Positions 54,701 to 64,000 of a stretch of DNA of 64,000 nt are shown here, piece by piece (position 1 is the stretch's first letter; each line of letters starts with the position of its first letter). Below the pieces are notes generated by a model that was not told where the DNA came from, did not search any database, and saw only the letters and a list, made by a program, of their open reading frames with translations. This stretch comes from Podarcis raffonei (lineage: Eukaryota > Chordata > Lepidosauria > Squamata > Lacertidae): positions 36,462,001 through 36,526,000 of the forward strand of contig NC_070614.1 of assembly GCF_027172205.1 (NCBI RefSeq), read 5' to 3'. The translations under genes and the position numbers were made by a program.

Positions 54701-57700
54701 TTAAGTAGCCCACCTGAAGGAGGGAAATGCCCTCAGGTGGAATACTGGGAATTAGATGGTAGGCAGCTTTTCAGACAGTTCAGTCTTTTCTCTTTCCTTC
54801 CCAAGGCAAGATTGTCCTCAGGTGGGAGGTGTTTTGGAAGGAATGAGGTAGGGAAGCTCAGTCAAAGGCAACCGTTCTCTCCTTTAACTGCTTGATTGGC
54901 TCCTTGCTCTTATGTGTGGACCACAAGTGCTTCAAACACATGGAATCCTGTGGATTATAGTTCTTGTGCTCATGTCGAGTTTGCAGACTTCCCAGAAGGC
55001 CTCTGGTCTGCCACTGTGAGAACAGGATGCTGGACTAGATGGGCCACTGGCCTGATCCAGCAAGCATGTCTTACGCTCTTAAACTATGCCAGTTGAACCA
55101 TTTGTAGACCCTGTTTTAAGTTTGTGGCACCGCCCTTCAAGGGAGCAGCACAGCAACTGATGTATTCCATCTGAACCCATTTTTTAAGTCCTTCACCCAC
55201 CATTCTTTCCACATATTTGGGAGCGCCTTTTTTCACCTTTAGACTTCTCCCTATATAAAAGTATGTTGAGGGGGAAAAGCTTGTCCATTTCACTGTGGCC
55301 AGTTTCCATTACTGTTCTCTAGCCACGGATAAGGGGGAGAGAGAGACAGCATTGTCAGTTTCCACAAATGCACTGGTTCTTTCAACCACCCCAAATTTGT
55401 CTGTCGAAACTGCCAATAGTTTTCCCCAACCTTGTCTGTTTCTGTGGAGACCAGGGCAGTGGGACAATGAACAAAATGGCGCTGGAGTGAGGTGAAGGTG
55501 TACCTATGGAATAGCAACCGAGTAGAGTTGCAGGACATTGGGGGCCACAGCTAGGATAGGGGGGTGGGGGTGGGGCTTCTCTCACATTAGCACAACTGCA
55601 TACTGTACACACCATACATTTAAAGCATGCGACGTTTCCCCTAAAGAATCATGGGAATTGTAGTTTGATAAGGGTGCTGGGGATTGTAAGTATGTATGTG
55701 TAAACTATATTTCCAAGGATTTGGGGGGGGGGAGCCATGCACTTTAAATATATGGTATGCGCCCAGCCACATATATCCCGAGTGATCATTCAGATGCTTG
55801 AAAAGGGGATGCTCAATTTCAGCCGTAGGCTCTTACGGTGGCCGAGTCAATTTCCTCACGGAAGTACATAAGGATGTCTTGATCCTTGTCCTTGAAGTCT
55901 TCATCTTCGTCATCCTTCTCTTCGTCGTCTTCGTCTTCCTCACTCTGGCTCCTCCTTCCATTGGTGAGAGACCCTGAGAAGAGCAAGGAGGATTGCGAAG
56001 GATGGGGTGGAATCCAGTCACTGATCTCTCTCTGTCTCTCCCTTCTACCTCTTTAGATCAGGGGCATAGCCTATACATTGCATGCCTATTTTAACAGCCA
56101 TTAATGCTAGAAAGTTTTTTTTAAAAAAAAACTAGCTACCTAAGGTCCTCATGACACTTAATTCTGTGCCAAACATCACGCAACTGGATGTTTGCAGAGA
56201 GCTGCAGAAACACACACAACTCTTGGCTTTATCTTGGCTATATCTCAGAACTCTTTGCCAAGATCAGTGAAAGAGCAGTTTGGCAGGAAGGCCACTCACC
56301 TCTGTGTGCAAGCATCCTGTCCCGGGGTTTTTTCATGGGTGAGGGTGGGACTGTCAACTCCTGGGATGACTCCCCCTCACTGTCAGAATTGCTGAGCAGT
56401 GTGTCGACATGGCAGGCTTCGCCAGTGGTATCCTTGGACCCTGTAGATTCTAGGTCCATGTCTTCTCTCTGCGGTTCATTCTCGAAATGGTCTAAGATGT
56501 GAAATCAATTCTGTTACTGCCCTCTTCTGGCTTGTTCTCGTCTCCACGCCGCCAGAGTCTACCTCCTGTCCCAGGGCTGCTTCAGACCTTGTATTAGGCG
56601 TATGGGGAGTCTCAGGCCCTCTAGATGTGGCTGAACTACAGCTCCCATCGTTCATACCCATTGGCCCAGTTTGCCGGGGCTGATGGGAGTTGTAGTTCAA
56701 CAACGTCTGGAAGGCCAAAAGTCCCCTATATTTTAGAGACTGGAAGTACATAACACACAAACCATGGCATTCACCAATGTGTCCCTGTATACCCCGCAGC
56801 GTGAGCAACAGCCTAGCAAGGATTGATGTCAGGTAACAGATGATGGGAAAGACTGGTCCTGAGACCCTTAACTGCTGCAAGTCAGAATAGACAACACTGG
56901 GTGCGGTGGTCCATTGGCTTGGCTCATATAGGATAGCTTTGTGTGTCTGTATATTCACTTCAGCATATATTTTTTCAACATCAGATGTAATTTCTGCAGC
57001 CAGGGAATACTCACACCAGTCTATATTCCTGTCTGCATGCAGTTTAGGAATAATGGCTCATATTTGACATGGGGAATAATGTAAGAAGATGGGCCTTGTT
57101 GTCTTCCTACTTCTTCCTTGCTTGCTCCCTCCCTCCATGAACCCGTTTGCACACTCTTTGCACTCTGTCTTATTAAACACAGATCCACTGTGCATCCCCC
57201 ACTTGCTCGCTCATTCCCATTCCTGATCTTGTGCTAAAGCAGAGGGCGACTAGTGCTGGACTAGGACCTAGAGATCAATGTTTGAATCCCTACTCAGCCA
57301 TGAAGCTCTCTGGGTGACCTTGGGACAGCCACTGCCTCTCAGCCTAACCTACCGAAAGGGTTGTTGTTGGGGATTAAATGAGGAAGGGAGATGTTATGTA
57401 CTCAGCGGTCTGTGTTTGCCTGAGCTTGAGTCTGAACTAAGGATTCTGAGCTCCTGTGTTCTGATTCGATACATGCTGTCCAATCACAGAACATTTCAAG
57501 ATTTGGGCTTCTGCCATTGGCCCTTGAACTCTTGAGTTGTGATTCGCAGCTTCGAAGTTTAGACAGCCAATCACGTTGGGAGTGGGAGTGGCCCAGGCTT
57601 TCAGAAATGTATATAAGAAGTTGCTTTGCCCCCGTTTCCCAGTCATGTAGTTCAATAAAGGTCCTTGCTGTTATCGCTGTCTTGCCTCATGGGAACCCAG

Positions 57701-60700
57701 CTAAACTTCAGGAGAGAACTGTGTATGTCACAGTTGTATGAAAGGTGGGGGAAATGTAATTTATTAACCAACATGGTCTTTTGTATACAACATAATTGTC
57801 AAGGTGGCTTCTAAGCTTGAGCCTGGAAACTGTTTAGCAACCAATGAAGTCGATGCATTTAAAATGGAAGTTTCTGAGCTGCCTTTTTTGCAGCAGCTTT
57901 TATACAGAAAGCGCTGCAGCAGTGGCATATTAGCTTACTACTCGCATATGCACAGCTTTAAATGCAAATTTTTCTGCCCTGTTCAGAGTATACATGCTTC
58001 CCTGGCACAGTTATTTAGAAAAGGGGCACATGTTGAAAGCACAAGCTCATACTCCCTTGCCTCCAGAGTGGGCTTTCCATGCCTCCCTTTCCTCTTATGC
58101 AAAACTCTGGAGTCTCACCTTCCATATCCATGATGATGGATGGAGCTTTCTGTATTGGGGATGAGGCTTCCTTTTCCAACTGGGGTGCCTGGAACTCGCA
58201 GCCAGGAGCCTCGCCTTCCATGTCTACAATGTTAGACGGAACAGCCTCTCTGAAGGATAAGACTTCCTTCTTTGACCTGGAAGCCTGGCTATGTCGCTGG
58301 GCGTTGGGGTGCCCTGCAGGTGGTAAGAGAGAGATGACAATGACCTCAGGGGTTATGCATGAAATGTGCCTTACTGTAAATAGCAAGCCAGCAAAAAGTC
58401 AGTTCTGTAACTTGGGGTTAAAGGTAAAGGGACCCCTGACCATTAGGTCTAGTCGTGACCAACTCTGGGGTTGCAGTGCTCATCTCGCTTTATTGGCCGA
58501 GGGAGACGGCGTTTGTCCGCAGACAGCTTCCGGGTCATGTGGCCAGCATGACTAAGCCGCTTCTAGCAAACCAGAGCAGCACACGGAAACGCTGTTTACC
58601 TTCCCGCTGGAGCGGTACCTATTTATCTACTTGCACTTTGTGCTTTCAAACTGCTAGGTTGGCAGGAGCAGGGACCGAGCAACCGGAGCTCACCCCGTCA
58701 CAGGGATTCGAACTGCCGACCTTCTGATTGGCAAGTCCTAGGCTCTGTGGTTTAACCCACAGCGCCACTTGTGTCCCTTGTAACTTGGGGTAGGGGGGTG
58801 TAAATAAGAAAATGTGCATTATTTATGCTGTTAGTTTCCAACCAGGGGAAGGGAGAAGGAAATACAGTATAGGAAGCCCTGAATTCCCACTGGAATTTGA
58901 TCAGTGGAAGTCTGGCTCAGTCTCTCTCTCTGGTTCCTGTGATTTCACCAGACTGTGCTCTCACATTTTTCAGCTTATATCTGCATCAGAACTAGAAACT
59001 TGCTATTTTAAAATGAGGCCCAAAGTGTGAGATTATTTATTGGATCTCCCAATTTCTTTTTGTAAAACCTGTTGCAGGAAGACCTACGAACAGGCCCTGT
59101 TCCTAGGGGAGTGGGGATAGGTAATTTAATTATTCTTTTATTATTTATTAAAGTTGTATGCCACCCTTCACCCGTAGATCTCAGGGCGGTTCACAACATT
59201 ACCCTTTTTGTAGCAATATTTCGCCGATTTAATTTGCCACTTCTCTTGAAGCTGCCATTTCTTGTATTATACCCGTCTTCCCCAACCCCTGTTCATGGAT
59301 AAAAGCAACTTTGGTGGCGACTGTTTCAGGAGATGGCACAGGGGAAAGGGTTAAATCCCTTCTTTTATTTATTTTGCTACAATAGAAAATAAAAGACGGC
59401 AACTAGCAATGAAAGCCTTCTCCAAACTTCGTTACCAGAGTGACTAATTAAGCAGCAATTCCTCACAAGCTCTGCTGAACAGGAAGAAATAAAATGGGCA
59501 GAAGCTTGAAGGGGGAAGTTTTTAACTAAAAGCACATTAGTTCTGAAGCCTCAGTCAAATTTTGCCTACCTACACTGGGCAGATAAGCCCTATAATTTTT
59601 TTTTCTTTTTCCCACAGATCAGGTCTAGGGGTAAACACAGGCAGACAATACTGAAACGTAACAATCTGGTGAGTGGCAACAACATGATTATCCATTATAA
59701 AGCCCCCTAAGATTTGCTATATGCTGTATATCTGGAATGAACAGGGGTAAAAACTTTGCTATTCCTTATTCCCACAGCAACTCCTTGTAGAAACCACACC
59801 ACCAGCTATCTCCTCCTCATAAATTTTAGACCTTCTCTCCCTGCATGGGGGAAGCGACTAGTAGCGGGAATCCCCTCAAATCAACTGGGAACATTAGCAG
59901 GGGTATTTCCCGCATTGGGGTACCTGTGCGCCCTGCAGACTGCCTAATATAGCTGCCTCTGCCTTTTGGGAACCCCTCTCTGAATAAGAGAACTTCGTCC
60001 TTGGACATGTGCAAAGCAGTACGAGTCTTGTTGACTCAGCTCTGGTGCCTGGCAACCGAGCATCAGAGGCAGTTGCTTAGCAACCACTAATGGTATCACA
60101 GTGGTGAATGTTCAGCAACCTGGTTCTTCTCCCCCCGCCCCCCCTTTCACCTTCTCTCTGTTTGGCCTGCCAGCCGTTCTTGGGAGCTGATTCGTTCCTG
60201 TTGATAGGCTGGGTTTCTTCCAAAATGGCCACTTCCAGCTCCTCCTCCAGCTGGGCCTCATCAAAGAAATCTGTAGAGAGGGAGAGGGAAGGGCACAAAG
60301 ACCACACAAAGGCTGTTCAATCAAGCACTGGATAAATTTTGTTGAATAAAATAAAAAATAAAGGTGAAAGGGTGCTGAAGACCTCAGGGAATAGAGGAAA
60401 CAGGTGGTGGGGATTATAAAAATTCTACGGTCTCAAATATAGAATAAATGTTCATAAATGTACAAGGCAAACAAATATATAAGCATATAAACCGCATGTC
60501 TGAAATAGTACAGGAAGCCATTTTGACTCTCCCAAATTGACCTCAAATATTTCTCTGAGAGGAGGAAGGAAATGGGAAAAGCTTTCCAATTGACTTTGGA
60601 CTGTAGGGGCTTACACCTCCCTGTAAATACAGTCTAGCAAGTATGTGTTAAGCTGAGCAAACTATCTATATGCCTAAGAGATTAGGGAACTAAAGTATTT

Positions 60701-63437
60701 ACCATCTCAAAGTGATGGCCAGGCTACCCAGAAAATGCTATCAAGTAAGGCATTATCAGGTATCCTGGCAGACAGGAGAGAAGCAGCGCTCTCACATTTC
60801 TGCTGGGGACCACCTCTTTCTGTGTTGTGTGTATGATTTTTGAGGGGTTGTCTGGGTTACAGGGTGGGCAATTTCAAAAGTCTTTATAGGGGCTTGCGCA
60901 CCATTGTTCGAGGGTCTCCTCCCTCCTGCGTATGGTGAGTGGGGACCCTGTTGCAATAGCTGATTTCCTTTAATAAAGATCAGGCTTATTAGCAGCTTCG
61001 CTTTCAGTATACTCTGGGTGGCCTCTGCTTTCTCTCTGACTGATAGAGATTTCCTGAGGGACTCTTAAGGGCTCCCCATAAGGAAAATAGAGATATTTTC
61101 TTATAACAGGGATAATCACCAGTTATTCCTGGAAAGAGAAGTGCAAGATTTCAGAGCCTATGGGGTGGGGAACTTTTTTCTTCTCAAGGGCCACATTACC
61201 TTCCGGACAATTATTCTGAGGGCCACATGTGCTGGGCGGGGTCAGAGGTCAAAAGGGGGAGGAGCAATGAAGGTAAATTTTACCATTGCACAGTAGGCTA
61301 GTCCCCACCCACCCTTGCCTCTATCCTTCCTCCAGACAAGCAAGAGTGGTTATTAGCCATGCAAAAACACTGAAACCAGGCTACTGAGGAGTGTGGCCTG
61401 AGGAGAGGAAGTGTGGCCTGGGAAGGGTTATGAGGAAGTCTCAAGGGGAGAGACGGCTGTTGTGTCCATGGCCCTGATTGTGGGCTTCCCAATGACATCT
61501 GGCTGGCTACTGCGAGAACAGGATGCTGGACTAGTTGGGCCACTGGCCTGATCCAGCAAAGCTCTTATATGACCGTACGTTCTTTTGTTACCTGGAAAGG
61601 GTTCCTGGCATTCCCCTTGGCCATTGTGCGTCCGGTTCATCTGCACAGAGCTACCCCACACATGAGCGCCAAGGTGGGCCTCTGGGACCGATTCCACGAG
61701 GAAAGGGTTGCTTGTACCTTTGGAAAGACAGGCGGATTATCATTCAGCGGGCATCAAATCTCATCCGAGAAAAGCTCCAAAATCTCCACGCCATCCATTT
61801 TATCTACCATTTAGCTGAGAAGGGCAAATTTTGGTCCAGTACTGATGTGGGTTAGTTGTGGACCTCAAGGATCCGAGTTCGAATCCACCCACAGACCCAC
61901 TGGGTGATCTTGGTCTAGCCATGGTCTCTCAGCATAACCTACCTCACAAGGTGGTTGTAATGATATATCAGGGGGGCAGGAGTACCATTTACACCACCTC
62001 GAGCTCCTTGGAGCAAAGGGGGGTGCTTTTAATATAATTATCAAAGCTCATCTGACTGCTTTCCCCCTGCATATTGCCCCCTTCTGTAGCCTTGCATGCA
62101 GTTTAAATGTGTGCACATTTGAAGTTACTAATCACTTTGCAGCTCTCTTTATTTAAAAAATAATTATCACAATAAGAAAGCCTCCTTGTAGATTGGAATT
62201 TCATCCTATGCGATGGGATATGTCAACGTTCCCAAAGTCCCACCCAACAAAAGGATTTAAATGCGAGAGCAGGCTGCTAGGCCACATGATCTCCTCAGGC
62301 TGGGCAGTGCTGATACTCACTATTGCACAGGCTATGCTCACTGCAAGACTCCATGAGTGGGATGCGTTCCTCCGGCTTGCGCCTCCCACGGCGCCCCTTC
62401 ACCTTGGCCTCCGTGTTGGCCTGGACCATGAGCGGCTCCTGGCGCTTGCGCCGTTGCTTCTTTTCGATGATACGGCGCTAGAAGGGTGTACAGAGAGATG
62501 GTCAGAAACGGAAGCAGGGTTAAATAGAAGAAGAGTTTGGACTTGAGACCCTGCCTTTCACTCCCCTTAAGCAGTCTCAAAGCGGCTAACAATCTCCTTT
62601 CCCTTCCTCCCCCACAACAAACACTCTGTGAGGTGAGTGAGGCTGAGAGACTTCAGAGAAGTGTGACTGGCCCAAGGTCACCCAGCAGCTGCATGTGGAG
62701 GAGTAGGGAAGCGAACCCGGTTCACCAGATTATAAGTCCACCGCTCTTAACCACTACACCACACTGGTGTAGAGGAGGGTGCTGTGTATATTCAACACTT
62801 TTTTGGTGGCTGTGGTTTGCAGTACAGTCACCTCTTTCTTTGCGGTTTTATGCCAACACCCACAGCACTTTTATCAATATACAAATACCGATGTCCTATT
62901 TTTTTACCATTAAAAGCACTGGATTGGAGATTAGATGACCTTTTGTGTCTCTTCCAATTCTACAGTTCTATGATTCTAAGACTCATGTCAATTGCAATGA
63001 TTCCCCTCTATTTGCCTCCCCCATTAAGAGATCCCACAGACGAGTTCTGCCAAAAACCCAGATCTAAACCCTTGTGCTGGAATACACTGCAGCATGAGAA
63101 TTACGGGGTGTGTTGCCCTTGCCATACTCAAGAACCTTTTAAACAAAGCATTGCCACTTACAGATAACACACACCAAGCAACTGCATCCCTGCAGCTCGA
63201 GAGCTGTCTACCCCACCCCATCAAGAAGGTCCCCAGCAATGTTCAAGCTCCTCCCCACTCCCAAGAGTTTGGCCCGCTCCTAAGGCAAGGTACCTGGATC
63301 TCCAGTTTCTGCTTCCGAATAAACGCTGCTTCGTCGTTGCCATTGCTAGAGGAGAAAGGGGTACCAGCATCAGGAGGTGAATTGGAGAGGGAGTGGAGGC
63401 GGCGGTACAAATTCCGGTACATTCTGAGATGTGGCAT
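48750..63437 (-). CDS. TULP2: Tubby-like protein 2 (TULP2), twelve exons
   Basis: Minus-strand exons: 63294-63437, 62321-62477, 60151-60270, 58119-58313, 56300-56491, 55837-55973, 54311-54493, 52384-52496, 51221-51335, 50296-50394, 50011-50182 and 48750-48883. Phases agree throughout and give 586 aa. The N-terminal QKLEIQRR...[11 protein letters not shown] is the conserved tubby-family helix that binds IFT-A in TULP3. An acidic, Ser-rich middle follows (exon 6 has [15 protein letters not shown]). The C-terminal tubby barrel begins [11 protein letters not shown] and has the phosphoinositide-binding [31 protein letters not shown] and the end [15 protein letters not shown]. Features such as [15 protein letters not shown] and FAICLSSF favour TULP2 over TUB, TULP1 or TULP3, and TULP2 lies near DHDH in human. 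The start at 63437 is tentative; a further 5' exon is possible. In mammals TULP2 is mainly testis-expressed. Confidence 0.9.
49016..49314 (+). repeat. Solo LTR, family B copy 1
   Basis: TGTTATGTACTGAG to GTATATTTCA, with TATATAAAGC and AATAAAGAGC in promoter/poly(A) order. The flanks CCACC and CTACC look like a 5-bp duplication with one change. It lies in the last TULP2 intron, antisense. No retroviral interior is visible. Confidence 0.75.
50476..50930 (-). repeat. LINE-type 3' end, reverse
   Basis: The minus strand ends GGCTGGGTTTCCCCAGCCAG then GGGCAGGGTATAAATAATAA and (ATT)n. It is preceded by a longer conserved stretch (GACATCTGAAGGCAGCCCTG, GGCAGAGGGCCTTCTCGGTA) shared with squamate CR1/L2-like repeats by memory. 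Confidence 0.6.
51832..52185 (+). mobile_element. Sauria-type tRNA SINE, complete
   Basis: It begins AGGGACGCAGGTGGCTCTG, has A-box and B-box (GGTTCGAATCCCC) promoter elements and the tail TCGCTTTACCTTACC. A perfect 11-bp duplication ACTAAGGTGCT flanks it at 51821-51831 and 52186-52196. It lies in TULP2 intron 8. Confidence 0.92.
53495..53751 (-). mobile_element. hAT-type nonautonomous element, third copy
   Basis: CATGGGTAGGCAAACTAAGG to AGTTTGCTGACCCCTG, with an 8-bp duplication GGCTAAAA on both sides. It lies in TULP2 intron 7. Confidence 0.87.
53786..54254 (-). mobile_element. hAT-type element, longer fourth copy
   Basis: CATGGGTCGGCAAACTAAGG to CGTTTGCTGACCCCTG. It is about twice as long as the others because of a unique GC-rich middle (53870-54175), and starts 35 bp after the third copy. 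No clear target duplication. Confidence 0.75.
57392..57710 (+). repeat. Solo LTR, family B copy 2
   Basis: TGTTATGTACTCAG to GCTAAACTTCA, with GTATATAAGAAG and CAATAAAGG. A perfect 5-bp duplication GGAGA flanks it (57387-57391 and 57711-57715). It lies in TULP2 intron 4, antisense. Confidence 0.82.
58419..58778 (-). mobile_element. Sauria-type tRNA SINE, complete
   Basis: It has the same structure in reverse, with a 13-bp duplication TGTAACTTGGGGT at 58406-58418 and 58779-58791. It lies in TULP2 intron 3. Confidence 0.92.
60600..61080 (+). repeat. Possible LTR fragment
   Basis: A TTTAATAAAGATCAGGC poly(A)-like signal is followed by CTTTCTCTCTGACTGATAGA, resembling the R-U5 part of class I LTRs. 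I could not fix its ends or a target duplication. Confidence 0.3.
61155..61460 (+). repeat. Repeat family A, copy 2
   Basis: It is colinear with 3288-3760: AAGGGCCACATTACC, GGGTCAGAGGTCAAAAGG, ACAAGCAAGAG and CTACTGAGGAGTGTGGCC appear in the same order. Confidence 0.5.
62525..62767 (-). mobile_element. tRNA-derived SINE, second family
   Basis: This is the reverse complement of the 46385-46633 family: GACTGGCCCAAGGTCACCCA, CCACCGCTCTTAACCACTAC. It starts about 48 bp upstream of TULP2 exon 2, inside intron 1. Confidence 0.85.
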
Positions 63438-64000
63438 CACTCTGCCAGCTCCGGGGCAGCCCCACCTGCTAGAGGGGTCAGTCCCCAGGATTGCTGCTCC
63501 CTGGGGGTTCTGAGTGCCATGGCGCTGAAAGGATTTTGTGACCTCACAAAAGCCTCAAAGGCCCAGCCACGGTGGAGGCGGAAAAGTGGACAAGGCCATG
63601 TCCACACACTCATCGTAACTTATAAGTTATAAAGCCCTCAGTGCTCTCGAACTCCTGCATCACTCACAAAAAAATGGCAGTGTTGTGGCACCTTAAAGAC
63701 TACGGTCAAATCCACATGGCACATTGAAAGCACATGGCTTTCCCCCAGAGGATCCTGGAATTTGCTGCTTACCCCTCAGAGAGAGCTACAATTCCCAGCA
63801 TCCTTAGCAAAGGTACGGTTCCCATGATTCTTTGGGGGAAGCCACACGCTTTGAATGTACGGTGTGGATGATGTGACCTGCCACAGTTGCATTGGCATAT
63901 AAGCTATCATGGACTATGGTTTTATTTCAGCAGATGGAGTCCACTAATTCTGAGGTGCTGCTCAGATGCTGTGGATTGCACAACTCCCATCAGCCACAGC
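63438..64000. other. Upstream flank of TULP2
   Basis: It contains old repeat pieces (GTGGCACCTTAAAGAC near 63690; CACAACTCCCATCAGCC near 63980). No CpG island or TATA promoter is clear, so a further 5' TULP2 exon could lie beyond the window. Confidence 0.5.

Overview
The window is vertebrate nuclear DNA, most likely from a squamate reptile and probably a lizard. Host genes have GT-AG introns and are spread over many kilobases. The repeats match squamates: a BovB/RTE LINE fragment, three Sauria-type tRNA SINEs, a nearly whole L1, many short inverted-repeat DNA elements, and a young class I endogenous retrovirus. The species cannot be fixed from the window.

Layout, left to right: (1) 702-6762 (+), a complete seven-exon dihydrodiol dehydrogenase gene (DHDH). 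(2) 8886-16891 (+), a complete eight-exon RPL13A, with a CpG-rich TOP promoter and three box C/D snoRNAs in its introns (two SNORD33-like, one SNORD34-like). (3) 18054-41363 (-), a second complete seven-exon DHDH paralogue facing the first two genes. Its introns hold a ~6.2 kb L1 (24983-31139) and a ~6 kb gammaretrovirus-like fossil (34684-40672), both antisense to the gene. (4) 41364-48749, a gene-free stretch rich in pogo-type and hAT-type MITEs. (5) 48750-63437 (-), a twelve-exon tubby-like gene best matched to TULP2, with two related solo LTRs in its introns.

The gene neighbourhood (TULP2, DHDH, RPL13A) fits the region matching human 19q13.33, where TULP2 and DHDH are also close. The two DHDH genes share identical lengths for all five internal exons but differ widely in sequence, so they are old duplicates that have kept the catalytic Lys and Tyr. 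RPL13A is a ribosomal protein gene that also serves as host for 2'-O-methylation guide RNAs. TULP2 is a phosphoinositide-binding tubby-domain protein. No operon-like cooperation is expected; the links are synteny, duplication and host-gene/snoRNA coupling.

Much of the rest is layered mobile DNA. Several nestings can be read from target-site duplications: BovB in an older repeat, hAT MITE in pogo MITE, hAT MITE in SINE, and pogo MITE in pogo MITE. I found no wholly new system. The most useful leads are the snoRNA arrangement in RPL13A, the old DHDH pair flanking it, and a provirus with nearly identical LTRs but a decayed interior.
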